NCBI RefSeq assembly: GCF_022601975.1
Contig: NZ_JAKVIR010000035.1
Location: forward strand, 1 to 61,713
Source: Pontibacter sp. E15-1
GTDB taxonomy: Bacteria > Bacteroidota > Bacteroidia > Cytophagales > Hymenobacteraceae
Length of the DNA stretch: 61,713 nt
Reading direction: 5' to 3'
Shown here piece after piece: positions 8,882-17,818 of this stretch (within the stretch, counting starts at the first letter, position 1; each line of letters begins with the position of its first letter). A program made the translations under genes and the position numbers. The notes below the pieces were generated by a model, which ran no database searches, was not told the origin of the DNA, and worked only from the letters and a program-made list of their open reading frames with translations.

Positions 8882-8889
8882 CAAAGGTA
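8882..8889 (-). promoter_or_regulatory. Candidate -7 element for the response regulator
   Basis: On the minus strand TACCTTTG matches the Bacteroidetes -7 consensus TAnnTTTG, 60 nt upstream of the regulator start. No clear TTG is found at the expected -33 distance, so support is partial. Confidence 0.4.
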
Positions 8890-9010
8890 CCCCGATTGTT
8901 CTATCGTCGCCCCTAAGTTCGCCATTCACCGCCAAAAACCACACTTCAGCTTGCAATAATGCACGTAGCACCTACCCTGGCATTTTTGTGTCGCTGTGCC
9001 CATAAACAGA

Positions 9011-9068
9011 AAAAGCCCCCGCGCCAACGGAAGCTTTCTCTCTGAGAAAGTCTCCGCGCCAACAGAAA
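9011..9068. repeat. Two direct copies of a GCGCCAAC-containing unit
   Basis: The units 9011-9033 and 9046-9068 match at 18 of 23 positions and share CCGCGCCAAC; the spacer contains a small hairpin (CTTTCTC/GAGAAAG). They lie in the 446-bp gap between the response regulator and the small secreted protein, which otherwise has only a 29-codon frame at 9141-9230 (minus). Confidence 0.6.
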
Positions 9069-9267
9069 CAATCTCATAAATAACTTATAAATGAAGCTTT
9101 ATAGCTTGACAACCAGCGGCTTGCCACCAGTTGGGGGTAGCTACGCTACCATGCTTGCCTCAGGGCCTGCTCGTTTTGCCTCGGTGTTCACATCCGTGAA
9201 CGCTCCGGCGAAGGTGTAAGGTTTTGTCATCTGTTGTTTGGTTTAGGTTAGATTCTGTTATTAGTCT

Positions 9268-9609
9268 TTAGTCTGTCACGCTGTTTCCGTGTTCGTCGTA
9301 ACGGGCAATGGCCCTGTTGTGCTCCGCGTTGATGAAGTACACTTCATATGTGGCTTTGCCATCATTAGCGTCTGCTATTCTGTATACATCGCTCACTTCC
9401 CACACGGTCAGCACATCGCTTTTGAGTGCTTTCCGGATACTCTTGGGCAGCTCCTCTTTCGAGATATGCTGCTTGGCAGGGGCCTCTTGCAGCCTCATGC
9501 TGGCTAATGGTGCCTGCGTTGAGGGCACGTAACTGTACTGAGCGTTGGCCTCCAGCGCACATGCGCCTGATAGTGTGAGTGCAAGAAGTAAAACAGCGGC
9601 TTTGTTCAT
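9268..9609 (-). CDS. Small secreted PepSY-like protein
   Basis: This 113-residue protein has a clear signal peptide (hydrophobic core to about residue 18, cleavage near ANAQ at 22-24). The mature part contains SKEELPKSIRKALKS followed by a beta-rich stretch ending in a YEVYFINAEHNRAIARYDEHG hairpin-like pattern split over two strands, as in the small PepSY-like periplasmic proteins of Bacteroidetes. Such proteins are thought to bind or inhibit other exported proteins, but no role has been shown for this one. No partner gene sits next to it. The 314 bp between it and polA hold no gene I can support. Confidence 0.7.
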   Translation of the reverse strand: MNKAAVLLLALTLSGACALEANAQYSYVPSTQAPLASMRLQEAPAKQHISKEELPKSIRKALKSDVLTVWEVSDVYRIADANDGKATYEVYFINAEHNRAIARYDEHGNSVTD

Positions 9610-9911
9610 TTCCCTTTTCAGGTTTCAGTATTGTGTGTTCTGCAAAGCCCATATGACATAACTGTGCCAAAAAGACCCTCATCTCCTAACAAACTACTCT
9701 CCAACGCCTTACGGCAAATAACTCCAACACCCGGGTTTTAGGTATGCCGTAAAAAAGTGTAGACATTTTCCACAGTTTGTAGAACCAGGCCACAGACTGT
9801 GCACGCTTCAGGTAGTCGGGCTGGGCCTGAGATAACGCATAGCCCACTTTTCTGCATAGCGAAGGGCCATGCAACTGGCGTGCCCACTGGCACCTATTGC
9901 CGAAAATTAAG

Positions 9912-9919
9912 TATCTTTA
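9912..9919 (+). promoter_or_regulatory. Weak -7 element before polA
   Basis: TATCTTTA differs from TAnnTTTG only at the last base and sits 4 nt before the polA ATG, which would give an almost leaderless mRNA. No good -33 TTG is at the right spacing, so this is only suggestive. Confidence 0.25.
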
Positions 9920-9923
9920 TCCC

Positions 9924-12767
9924 ATGAGCGAACCACGTAAAAAACTGTTTCTGCTAGATGCCATGGCCCTGATCTACCGTGCGCATTTTGCCTTTAGCAA
10001 GAACCCGCGCATCAACTCGAAGGGTATGAACACCGGGGCGGCCCTGGGCTTTACTAACACCTTGGTGGAGGTGCTGCAGAAAGAGCAGCCCACCCACATC
10101 GGCGTCGCCTTCGACTCGGCAGCCAAAACCTTCCGGCACGACAACTTTGCCGCTTACAAGGCCAATCGGCAGGCCATGCCAGAGGACATCTCTATTGCCA
10201 TACCCTATTGCAAGAAGATTGTGGAGGCCTTTAACATCCCGGTGCTGATCCTGGATGGGTATGAGGCCGATGATATCATCGGAACCATGGCATGCCGGGC
10301 CGAGAAAGAGGAATTTGACGTGTACATGATGACACCCGACAAGGACTACTGCCAGCTGGTGACGGAGCATGTGTTTCTGTATAAGCCCGCCTTTTTGGGC
10401 AACGCCGTGGAGGTATGGGATGTGCAGAAAGTGCTGGATAAGTGGGAGATTGAACGCGTGGAGCAGGTGATCGACATCCTGGGCCTGCAGGGCGACGCCG
10501 TGGACAACATTCCGGGTATACCGGGCATCGGCGAGAAAACCGCCAAGGCGCTGATCCAGCGCTTTGGCTCTGTGGAGAACCTGATCGCGAATGCAGACCA
10601 GTTGAAAGGCAAGCAGAAAGAGAACGTGGTGAACTTCGCCGATCAGGGTATGCTGTCGAAAGAGCTGGCCACCATCCATTGCGACGTGCCCCTGCCGTTC
10701 AGCGCGGAGGCCCTGCATTATGACGGCCCGAACGAGGAGCAGATCACGGAGCTTTTTGCGGAGTTGGAATTCCGGCAACTGGCGCAGCGCGTGCTGGGGC
10801 AAACGCTCGCCTCGGCGATCACGGCACCGGCTGCCAGGCCAGCGCGCGGCCGCAAGGCCTCCGACCAGAGCCAGACCTCGCTGTTTGGCGCAAGCACCCC
10901 TGCAGAGGCAGTTGCTGTAGCCGAAGACGAAGCGCCGGCTACGCTCCATACCCTGAACACGACACTCACGAATTATCACCTCATCAACACGCCGGAGCTG
11001 CGCCAGAGCCTGCTGAAGTATCTGCTGAAGCAGGATGAGATATCCTTCGACACAGAGACGACGAGCATCGACGCCATCACGGCCCGGCTGGTGGGTATGT
11101 CGTTCTGCTACCGCCCCGGCGAGGCGTATTACGTGCCGGTGCCCGACAACGACCAGGAGGAGGCGAAGCGCATTGTGGCCGAGTTTAAGCCTGTGCTCGA
11201 GAACCCTAACATCGCCATGATCGGCCAGAACATCAAATACGACATCCTGGTGATGAAGAATTACGATGTGGAGGTGCAGGGCCCGATCTTCGACACCATG
11301 CTGGCGCACTACCTGCTGGAGCCCGAGATGCGCCACAACATGGACGTGCTGGCCGAAACATACCTGAACTATACCCCTGTGCCCATCACCGATCTGATCG
11401 GGCCGAAAGGCAAGAACCAGAAAACCATGGCCGACCTGGAGCCGGAGGATATAAAGGACTATGCCTGCGAGGATGCCGACGTAACGCTTCAGCTGAAGCA
11501 GTATTTTGAGCCGCTGCTGCAGGAGCAGGGCCTCACCAAGCTCTTCCGGGACGTGGAAACGCCGCTGGTGCAGGTGATCGCCGACATCGAGAAAGAGGGC
11601 ATCAGCATCGACTCTGACGCGCTGGCTGATATCTCCATTCAGTTGGAGGCTGAGATCTCGGGGCTGGAGAAGCGCATTTTTGAGATTGCCGGGGAGCAGT
11701 TTAACATCGGCTCGCCCAAGCAGCTGGGCGAGATACTTTTCGACAAGCTGGAGCTACACGGAAAGTCGAAGATCAAGAAAACAAAGACCGGCCAGTATGC
11801 CACCGGCGAGGAGATTCTCTCGAAGATGGCGGGCGAGCACGAGATGGTGCGCCTGATCCTGGAGCACCGCGAACTATCTAAGCTGAAGTCTACCTACGTG
11901 GATGCGCTGCCACAGCTGGTTTGCAGCCTCGATGGCCGCGTGCATACCTCCTTTAACCAGGCCGTGACCGCCACAGGCCGCCTAAGCTCCACCAACCCGA
12001 ACCTGCAGAACATCCCGATCCGGACGGAGCGCGGCCGCGAGATACGCAAGGCCTTTGTGCCCCGCAACAACAAGCACCTGATCATCTCGGCCGACTACTC
12101 CCAGATCGAGTTGCGCATCATGGCCGATTTCAGCGATGACCCTACGATGAAGGAGGCGTTCCGGAATGGCATCGACATTCACGCGTCCACGGCCAGCAAG
12201 GTGTTTCACGTGCCGCTGGAGCAGGTCGACAGCGAGATGCGCCGCAAGGCCAAGACGGTAAACTTCGGGATCATCTACGGCATCTCGGCCTTCGGCTTGG
12301 CAGAGCGCCTGGGAATCCCGCGCCGCGAGGCGGCCGATATCATCGAGGCGTACTTTCAGGAGTTCCCGGCGGTGAAGGAGTATATGGACACCACCATTGA
12401 GAAGGCGCGGGAGCTGGAGTATGCCGAAACGCTGCTGGGCCGCCGCCGCTACCTCCGCGACATCAACTCGCGCAACCAGACCGTCCGTGCCTTTGCCGAG
12501 CGCAACGCCATCAACGCCCCCATACAGGGCACCGCCGCCGACATCATCAAAATCGCGATGATCCATATACAGGACTACCTGAAGCAGGAGAAGCTGCAGA
12601 CGCGCATGATCCTGCAGGTGCATGACGAACTGCTGTTTGATGTTCCGAAAGAGGAAGTGGAGATCGTGACCCCCAAAATCGTGGAGCTGATGACAAACGC
12701 CCTGCCGCTGAGCGTGCCGATGGAAGTAGGACTGGGCGTTGGCGAGAACTGGCTGGAAGCCCACTAG
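9924..12767 (+). CDS. polA: DNA polymerase I
   Basis: The 947-residue enzyme has all three classic activities: a 5'-3' flap exonuclease (residues 1-300, LLDAMALIYRAHFAF and the helix-hairpin-helix GIPGIGEKTA), a 3'-5' proofreading exonuclease and the polymerase (about 570-947). Proofreading looks intact because the Asp-x-Glu motif is present (SFDTETTS). In the polymerase the motif A SADYSQIELRI, the O-helix RRKAKTVNFGIIYG and the motif C QVHDELLFD are all kept. It fills gaps in repair and removes RNA primers. ATG at 9924 is preferred over TTG at 9897 because the conserved N-terminus starts there. A proline/alanine-rich linker separates the two nuclease domains. Confidence 0.98.
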   Translation: MSEPRKKLFLLDAMALIYRAHFAFSKNPRINSKGMNTGAALGFTNTLVEVLQKEQPTHIGVAFDSAAKTFRHDNFAAYKANRQAMPEDISIAIPYCKKIVEAFNIPVLILDGYEADDIIGTMACRAEKEEFDVYMMTPDKDYCQLVTEHVFLYKPAFLGNAVEVWDVQKVLDKWEIERVEQVIDILGLQGDAVDNIPGIPGIGEKTAKALIQRFGSVENLIANADQLKGKQKENVVNFADQGMLSKELATIHCDVPLPFSAEALHYDGPNEEQITELFAELEFRQLAQRVLGQTLASAITAPAARPARGRKASDQSQTSLFGASTPAEAVAVAEDEAPATLHTLNTTLTNYHLINTPELRQSLLKYLLKQDEISFDTETTSIDAITARLVGMSFCYRPGEAYYVPVPDNDQEEAKRIVAEFKPVLENPNIAMIGQNIKYDILVMKNYDVEVQGPIFDTMLAHYLLEPEMRHNMDVLAETYLNYTPVPITDLIGPKGKNQKTMADLEPEDIKDYACEDADVTLQLKQYFEPLLQEQGLTKLFRDVETPLVQVIADIEKEGISIDSDALADISIQLEAEISGLEKRIFEIAGEQFNIGSPKQLGEILFDKLELHGKSKIKKTKTGQYATGEEILSKMAGEHEMVRLILEHRELSKLKSTYVDALPQLVCSLDGRVHTSFNQAVTATGRLSSTNPNLQNIPIRTERGREIRKAFVPRNNKHLIISADYSQIELRIMADFSDDPTMKEAFRNGIDIHASTASKVFHVPLEQVDSEMRRKAKTVNFGIIYGISAFGLAERLGIPRREAADIIEAYFQEFPAVKEYMDTTIEKARELEYAETLLGRRRYLRDINSRNQTVRAFAERNAINAPIQGTAADIIKIAMIHIQDYLKQEKLQTRMILQVHDELLFDVPKEEVEIVTPKIVELMTNALPLSVPMEVGLGVGENWLEAH

Positions 12768-12775
12768 AGGGGTAT

Positions 12776-12884
12776 GGATTTGCAGGATTAGTATCTTCTT
12801 TAATTACAGGCAGGATGTTTTCTGGGTATAAGGTTGAAGTTTATACCCAGAAAACATCCTGTTCATCATACAGCCTGCAAATCC
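12776..12884. repeat. Nested inverted repeat downstream of polA
   Basis: An outer arm GGATTTGCAGG (12776-12786) pairs exactly with 12874-12884. Inside it a perfect 20-bp arm (12811-12830 with 12842-12861, CAGGATGTTTTCTGGGTATA) forms a second stem with an 11-nt loop. It begins 8 bp after the polA stop. It may help end transcription or may be a mobile-repeat remnant. Confidence 0.65.
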
Positions 12885-12897
12885 TGATTCAGACACA

Positions 12898-12934
12898 AAA
12901 AAAGCACCTCTCTTGCGGGAGGTGCTTTTTACTT
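12898..12934. terminator. Bidirectional terminator between polA and the SGNH hydrolase
   Basis: AAAAGCACCTC (12901-12911) pairs with GAGGTGCTTTT (12920-12930) around an 8-nt loop, with A-runs before and T-runs after. This is the standard shape of an intrinsic terminator serving two convergent genes. Confidence 0.85.
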
Positions 12935-12949
12935 TTAGTTGCGTTTGCG

Positions 12950-14368
12950 TTAGGGCAGTAGCACGGCCCGATACTGCGTCTCGTCCACTAGAGGCACATT
13001 CGAGTTATACTTGGCGTTAATAGCCTGTATCATTTCGTTGGCCGCTATCGCATACCCTCTTGGGGTTAAATGCACGCCGTCCAGCGAGAACAGATTGCCC
13101 GTGATGAAGGCCGGAGAGTAGGCCGCGCCGTTTTTGCCGAAGCCAGTCTGGATGGTGTTGAAATAAGCGTTTGCATCCCACAGGGCAAGGCCTCTGGCCT
13201 CGGCCTGGGCTTTGATGATCGTGTTGAAGGCCGAAGTAGCGGCTTTCACGTTGTTCTGCTCGTTCACATCCAGCAGCAGCGCACTTGGCCACGGGTTGCC
13301 TCCGGAAAAGCCGAACATCTGCGTGGTGTCTATGCTATAGTTAAACAGCAGCTGAGCTAATGTGCCTTTTATGATCAATGGATCCTGGCTGGGGCTCACC
13401 TGCTTAGCCAGATCTCTCCAATACTTGCCAGTTGGCTGACCAAGCAGCGCGGCATACGAAGCACCCGTCAGGGTAAACAGGACCCCATTCTCAGAGGCAT
13501 TAATCTGGGAGGTGAGGAACTGGACACGATCTTTACCTGCACCCGTGATCGCCACCATACCTGGCACGTTGTTATCGGTAAGCGTTTGCTTCACGCGGGG
13601 GCCGACAGTGGTAAAGAAAGGAATACCTGCCACATTCGGGATGGTGGCCAGGATGCCTTCCTGGCCGTTGGCCATAAGTGCACCGACCAGCTCCGCGTAG
13701 TTTGCGTCGAACGTGGTAACAGGGGTGATGGCATTGGAAGCTGCGGTTGATGCCCCTCCCGAGGTTGCATAGCTCAGCACATCGTTGTTTCCGAGCCAGA
13801 GGCTGAAGAAGGTATGATCCGTGGACTGCTGCACGCGCTGCAGGTATGTCTGGCCTGCCTGTGCATCCGGTGTAATCCGCTCGAAGTATGGGTTGCCTTG
13901 CGCACTTCCATACCCCTGCACCTTAATGTCGGCCACCTTCAGGCCCGGAACGCCCAGGTTCTGAACCGGGTCTGTAAACTTGGTAAACAGCACCGGGCTT
14001 GCGCTCCGGATGGCGCGGTTTTCGGTTACAGTTTCAGTGATTGGGCTGCCTGTGGCGGTAAACCCGGATAGCCTCAGGTAGCCAGAGCCGTTTTTCTGGG
14101 CCTCTGTGAAGAGCGGCTGCACAAAGCTGCCGCCTCCCACTTCCGCAAACTGATTCGCCATGAGGGCGGGATAAGAGCTGCGCTGCCCCTCCAGGTACAG
14201 GCCATTGTCCTGAAAGCCTGCTGTAAGAGAGTTGCCCACGGCCACGTACTTCGCGAAATCCGCCTCCCCTGAGCTTTTACTCGGCGCGTCAATCTCAGGG
14301 TCGCAGCTGGTAAGCAGCACGCCGGCAGAAAGGGCCAGCACACTGTATTTATAGAATATATTTTTCAT
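12950..14368 (-). CDS. SGNH/GDSL-type hydrolase lipoprotein
   Basis: The protein (472 residues) is an exported lipoprotein (Cys22 in LLTSC) of the SGNH hydrolase family, which cleaves esters of lipids or sugars. Block I with the catalytic serine reads YVAVGNSLTAGF (Ser47), block III is FSLWLGNNDVL, and the Asp-His pair lies in LDGVHLTPRGYAI near residues 440-450. All catalytic elements are present. The length is above the family norm because of a middle insertion that also occurs in other Bacteroidetes members. It sits 14 bp downstream of a FadL-like porin in the same direction, so the two probably form an operon, suggesting a lipid ester or hydrophobic substrate. Confidence 0.9.
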   Translation of the reverse strand: MKNIFYKYSVLALSAGVLLTSCDPEIDAPSKSSGEADFAKYVAVGNSLTAGFQDNGLYLEGQRSSYPALMANQFAEVGGGSFVQPLFTEAQKNGSGYLRLSGFTATGSPITETVTENRAIRSASPVLFTKFTDPVQNLGVPGLKVADIKVQGYGSAQGNPYFERITPDAQAGQTYLQRVQQSTDHTFFSLWLGNNDVLSYATSGGASTAASNAITPVTTFDANYAELVGALMANGQEGILATIPNVAGIPFFTTVGPRVKQTLTDNNVPGMVAITGAGKDRVQFLTSQINASENGVLFTLTGASYAALLGQPTGKYWRDLAKQVSPSQDPLIIKGTLAQLLFNYSIDTTQMFGFSGGNPWPSALLLDVNEQNNVKAATSAFNTIIKAQAEARGLALWDANAYFNTIQTGFGKNGAAYSPAFITGNLFSLDGVHLTPRGYAIAANEMIQAINAKYNSNVPLVDETQYRAVLLP

Positions 14369-14382
14369 CTTCGTGTAGGGAG

Positions 14383-15621
14383 TTAAAATTGGAAATTGAC
14401 CGCCAGGCCAGGGATGTAGGCGATGGATTTATACGTGCCCGCGATACCTCTCGACTTGTCTGCCGCATCGGTGCGCTTGGCCTTGTTGATGTACAGGAAA
14501 GAGGCGTCCAGGCTAAAATTGTCGGAAACTTTATACCCCACCCCTACAGAAAGGCCGCGTGAGTCAGAGTCTGGGGTTTCAGGCGTCAGGTAGCCGTCCT
14601 GCACGGGCGTCTGGTCATAGTAGGCACCGGCACGCAAGGCCAGGGCCTCGTTCAGCTGGTACTCCCCGCCGATACGGTAGATCATGGCGTCCTCATACTT
14701 GCGGTCGCTCTCCGACACCGTGCTGCCTGCCACAGGCTGCGTAAAGTCGAAGCGCAGGTTCTCGTAAGCGCTCCACTGCACGCGGCTCACGTCCACCGCG
14801 AGGGTCAGCTGGTCCGTGGGCTTAAAGCCCACCCCCAACGATAGCGTGGATGGCATTGGCAGCGAGGCGGAGAACTCCGTCCCGTCCGGGAAGTTGCCCA
14901 TCGCCGAAGCGGGTATATTCCTGAACGTCACGCTTCCGTCATTCACTTTGATGTCGACTTTTGAACGGTAGTTTATACCTATCGAGAGCTGCTCGGTCGG
15001 CTCGAAGTATACCCCGGCGTTAAAGCCATAGGCCGTCTCGGCGCCGCCGTCCAGCTCAATGCTGCCCTCCTGGCCATCCTGCCCCTGCACAGGCAACACG
15101 CGCTGCAGGTTCACACCACCAGTTGCCACCACAAAGCCAACCCCTATACCCAGCTGGTCCGTGATCTGGTAGCTCACCGTTGGCTGGAAGTAAACGGCCT
15201 TCAGGTCAATCTCATTCAGGCCATACTTGCCGTTCCACTCCTCGCCCCATCTCACGCCGCTGCCAAAAGGGGTATAAATCCCGAGGCCCACCTTGATTTT
15301 CTCATTTATCCCGAACACGCCATACACCTGGAACGGTGTGCCGAAGTCGTTGTCGGCCAGGGCGGTGGTGTTGGTTGGCTCCGGGGCGCGGTAAGCGATC
15401 CTGGAGTTGATCAGGCTGGCGCCGATGGTTACCCCGTTCTCGCGCATGAAACTCATGGCCCCCGGGTTAAAGAAAATACTGGCCGTGCCGGTTTGGATAC
15501 CGGTGCCCGTATGGCCCATGCCCACCTGCCGCTGACTTGCCAGGTTTACCTGATACCCGCCTGCCATGGCTGAGGCGGAGAGAAGCGTGCCTCCCAATAG
15601 GGCTAAAATTCTGCGTTTCAT
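14383..15621 (-). CDS. FadL/OmpP1/TodX family outer-membrane channel
   Basis: This 412-residue beta-barrel admits hydrophobic compounds such as long-chain fatty acids across the outer membrane. The signal peptide (RRILALLGGTLLSASAMAGG) is followed by the FadL N-terminal hatch: GGYQVNLASQRQVGMGHTG and the phrase ASIFFNPGAMSFM are family signatures. Alternating strands run to a terminal aromatic (VNFQF), as expected for insertion by the BAM complex. The ATG at 15621 is chosen because it begins the signal peptide and lies 36 nt downstream of a near-perfect promoter; a longer frame reaching 15705 would swallow the promoter. It is upstream of, and probably co-transcribed with, the SGNH hydrolase. 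Confidence 0.93.
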   Translation of the reverse strand: MKRRILALLGGTLLSASAMAGGYQVNLASQRQVGMGHTGTGIQTGTASIFFNPGAMSFMRENGVTIGASLINSRIAYRAPEPTNTTALADNDFGTPFQVYGVFGINEKIKVGLGIYTPFGSGVRWGEEWNGKYGLNEIDLKAVYFQPTVSYQITDQLGIGVGFVVATGGVNLQRVLPVQGQDGQEGSIELDGGAETAYGFNAGVYFEPTEQLSIGINYRSKVDIKVNDGSVTFRNIPASAMGNFPDGTEFSASLPMPSTLSLGVGFKPTDQLTLAVDVSRVQWSAYENLRFDFTQPVAGSTVSESDRKYEDAMIYRIGGEYQLNEALALRAGAYYDQTPVQDGYLTPETPDSDSRGLSVGVGYKVSDNFSLDASFLYINKAKRTDAADKSRGIAGTYKSIAYIPGLAVNFQF

Positions 15622-15662
15622 ATAAGCTATTTTAATAGATGTAGAGGTTGTACTGATGTAAA

Positions 15663-15692
15663 CAAATATATTATATCCCAAGCGATGCGCAA
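15663..15692 (-). promoter_or_regulatory. Bacteroidetes-type promoter of the FadL-like gene
   Basis: On the minus strand TTG (15690-15692), a 19-nt spacer and TATATTTG (15663-15670) match the consensus TTG-N19-TAnnTTTG exactly. Transcription would begin near 15657, leaving a leader of about 36 nt. Confidence 0.8.
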
Positions 15693-15712
15693 GCCTGTTT
15701 TTCAAATATTTT

Positions 15713-15720
15713 TAAGTTTG
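15713..15720 (+). promoter_or_regulatory. Candidate -7 element of the flavoprotein gene
   Basis: TAAGTTTG fits TAnnTTTG and points rightward, 204 nt before the flavoprotein ATG and 42 bp from the divergent FadL promoter. The -33 position has no TTG, so support is partial. Confidence 0.3.
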
Positions 15721-15924
15721 AGTCGAAAAAAGAGGGCGGTCACGCACCTTCCGCTGCACCCTGTTGCGCTGCAAGTGCCCGGTGAGGTTCGTGAGGGCGT
15801 GATCCGGTCTCGCAGCCAGGCGCACGTGGGGGAGGCTGGCTCCCCAAGGCTAATTTATTCCCGATGCGGGCTACCTTATTCTGTGCTGCTACGTTTACAT
15901 GTGCTCAGAAAAAGCAAGAGAGCT

Positions 15925-16827
15925 ATGTATGATGTGATTGTGATAGGAGGCGGCCCGGCCGGTTTGAACGCGGCAATGATTTTGGGGCGCTCGAGGCGGA
16001 AAGTGATCGTGTTTGACGGGGGCCAGCCGCGCAACCGCTGGTCCGACAACATGAATGGCTTCCTGACCAGCGACGGTATGAATCCGCGGGATTTTATAAA
16101 GAAGGGCCGGGCCGAGCTGCAAAAGTACAGCATCGAGATGAAAGACATTGAGATAAGCTCTGCCACCTACAGCAAAGGGCAGTTTGTGGTGAACGACGCC
16201 GAGGGCACGGTATACCATACCCGCAAGCTGCTGCTGGCCACTGGCCTCAAAGACAACTGGCCCCAGCTGGAGCGCTTTGAGGAATTTTACGGCAAGAGCA
16301 TCCACCATTGCCCCTACTGCGACGGCTGGGAGAGCCGCGACAAAGCCATTGCCGTGTATGGCAAAGGCCGTAGCGGTATCGGGCAGGCCCTGGCTATGAA
16401 AAACTGGAGCGCCGACGTGACGCTTTATACCGACGGCACCGACAAACTGCGCCGCTCCGACCTGGAATTGCTGGAGCTGAACGGGGTAAAGGTGGCCAGA
16501 GAGAAAATCACACAGCTAGAGGGAGAGGACGGCATGCTGCGGCACATAGTGGTGCAGGGCGGCGAAAAGCGGGCGCAGCAGGCCCTGTTCTTCTCCGAAG
16601 GCACCAAACAGCAATCCGCGCTGGGCAAGATGCTGGGCTGTGAGTTTACCAACAAAGGCGTGATCAAAACCCGCCGACTGCAGCAATCCAATATACCGGG
16701 GCTATACGTAGCCGGCGACGCCGCCCGCGACATGCAGATGGTGATTGTGGCTGCAGCCGAAGGCGCCAAAGCGGGTGTCGCCATCAACATGGACCTGCAG
16801 AAAGAAGACCGGAAAACAGTGGCTTAA
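15925..16827 (+). CDS. Thioredoxin-reductase-like NAD(P)/FAD oxidoreductase
   Basis: The 300-residue flavoprotein has the FAD-binding start DVIVIGGGPAGLNAA, a central redox pair CPYC (in HHCPYCDGWE) and a closing FAD motif GLYVAGDAARD. The family includes thioredoxin reductase and related dithiol oxidoreductases. The NADPH-binding loop is unusual: the expected GGGDSA is GKGRSGIG, and the cysteine pair is CPYC rather than the CATC-type of true thioredoxin reductase, so the partner may not be thioredoxin. ATG 15925 is chosen because the FAD motif begins directly there. It is divergent from the FadL-like porin and convergent with cyanophycinase. Confidence 0.85.
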   Translation: MYDVIVIGGGPAGLNAAMILGRSRRKVIVFDGGQPRNRWSDNMNGFLTSDGMNPRDFIKKGRAELQKYSIEMKDIEISSATYSKGQFVVNDAEGTVYHTRKLLLATGLKDNWPQLERFEEFYGKSIHHCPYCDGWESRDKAIAVYGKGRSGIGQALAMKNWSADVTLYTDGTDKLRRSDLELLELNGVKVAREKITQLEGEDGMLRHIVVQGGEKRAQQALFFSEGTKQQSALGKMLGCEFTNKGVIKTRRLQQSNIPGLYVAGDAARDMQMVIVAAAEGAKAGVAINMDLQKEDRKTVA

Positions 16828-16858
16828 GCATGCGGCCGGGATGGCCAAAAAGAGTGTG

Positions 16859-17707
16859 CTATTTTGTTTCTGGCAGCGCTTGCGGTGCAACGCGCTCTGC
16901 CCGGGGCACCGGCTGGAAGAGGTGCTCGCGCAGGCAGTAGCGGTAACCGTGCACCAGCAGGTGCATTTTCAGGTTCTCCACGGCAATCGGGTCATTTTCT
17001 TCCACAGTGCGGGTGTTGGAAAAACGTATCTGACTCCCGTCGATAATCGTTACCACGCCTGGCCCGAAGACCTCCACCTGATCCCCGGCTTTGATGATGA
17101 TGCCGGTTTCCTCGCTCAGGCCGATGCCCACGTAGTCGGGGTCGTGGGCGATGGCGTGCGCGAGGCGGCCAAAGCGACCGCGTTCCGCAAAATGCGTGTC
17201 GATGTATACCCGCTTGATCAGGGAGCAGCCTTCAGCCGTTTTCATCTCGCCCTTGATAAGGGAATAGTGGCCATACCCATTGTAAATCATCCTGTCGGAC
17301 ATGATGGCAGCCCCAGCACTTGTGCCAGCAATAATGATGTCCTCGGTTTTATATCGGTGGCGCATCAGGTCCAGCAGCGCCGTGCCGTTCAGGAAGCCTG
17401 CCAGGCGCACCTGGTCGCCGCCAGTAAAAAAGATCACATCCGCCTGCTGTATGCGGGCCAGGTGGTCGGGGGTGTCGGCGGGGTGCAACTCATCGATGTG
17501 CATGAAATGCACCTGGCTGCAGCCCAGTTCCTCAAAAGCCTCTTTATACGCATTCCCCGACACGACCGCATCGGATGGCAGGGGTGTGGCCGTGGCAATC
17601 ACTTCGATCCTCGAGGTGAGTTCACAGATATTCAACCGGATTAATTTTATCAGGCTTTCGTCGTCTCCTCCCCCCAGTGCAATCAGTCTTCCTTTCACTT
17701 GCTCCAT
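16859..17707 (-). CDS. Cyanophycinase (peptidase S51)
   Basis: This 282-residue protein belongs to the S51 serine peptidases that cleave the Asp-Arg storage polymer cyanophycin into dipeptides. The start GRLIALGGGDD, the nucleophile elbow AGTSAGAAIMSD (catalytic serine), and the conserved IDTHFAERGRFGRL are present, as is IGLSEETGI. There is no signal peptide, so it is cytosolic. No cyanophycin synthetase or isoaspartyl dipeptidase lies in the window, so it may act on stored or imported polymer, or on another beta-Asp peptide. It is a single gene, convergent with the flavoprotein. Confidence 0.9.
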   Translation of the reverse strand: MEQVKGRLIALGGGDDESLIKLIRLNICELTSRIEVIATATPLPSDAVVSGNAYKEAFEELGCSQVHFMHIDELHPADTPDHLARIQQADVIFFTGGDQVRLAGFLNGTALLDLMRHRYKTEDIIIAGTSAGAAIMSDRMIYNGYGHYSLIKGEMKTAEGCSLIKRVYIDTHFAERGRFGRLAHAIAHDPDYVGIGLSEETGIIIKAGDQVEVFGPGVVTIIDGSQIRFSNTRTVEENDPIAVENLKMHLLVHGYRYCLREHLFQPVPRAERVAPQALPETK

Positions 17708-17818
17708 ATATACATTTACGGGTAAAGTTACGGGTTATACTTAATAGTGCGTGGCGAAGTTAAAATCCCTGCCCCCTGCTCCGGCTTATACCTCCTTAGT
17801 AAGCTTACTTAGAACCAG

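Noticed and set aside
9770..9778. TTTTCCACA as a DnaA box near polA
   Set aside because: A single near-match to TTATCCACA is expected by chance; no cluster of boxes and no dnaA or origin genes nearby.
9954..11336. 460-codon minus-strand frame inside polA
   Set aside because: It is antisense to a fully conserved DNA polymerase I and has shadow-type composition.
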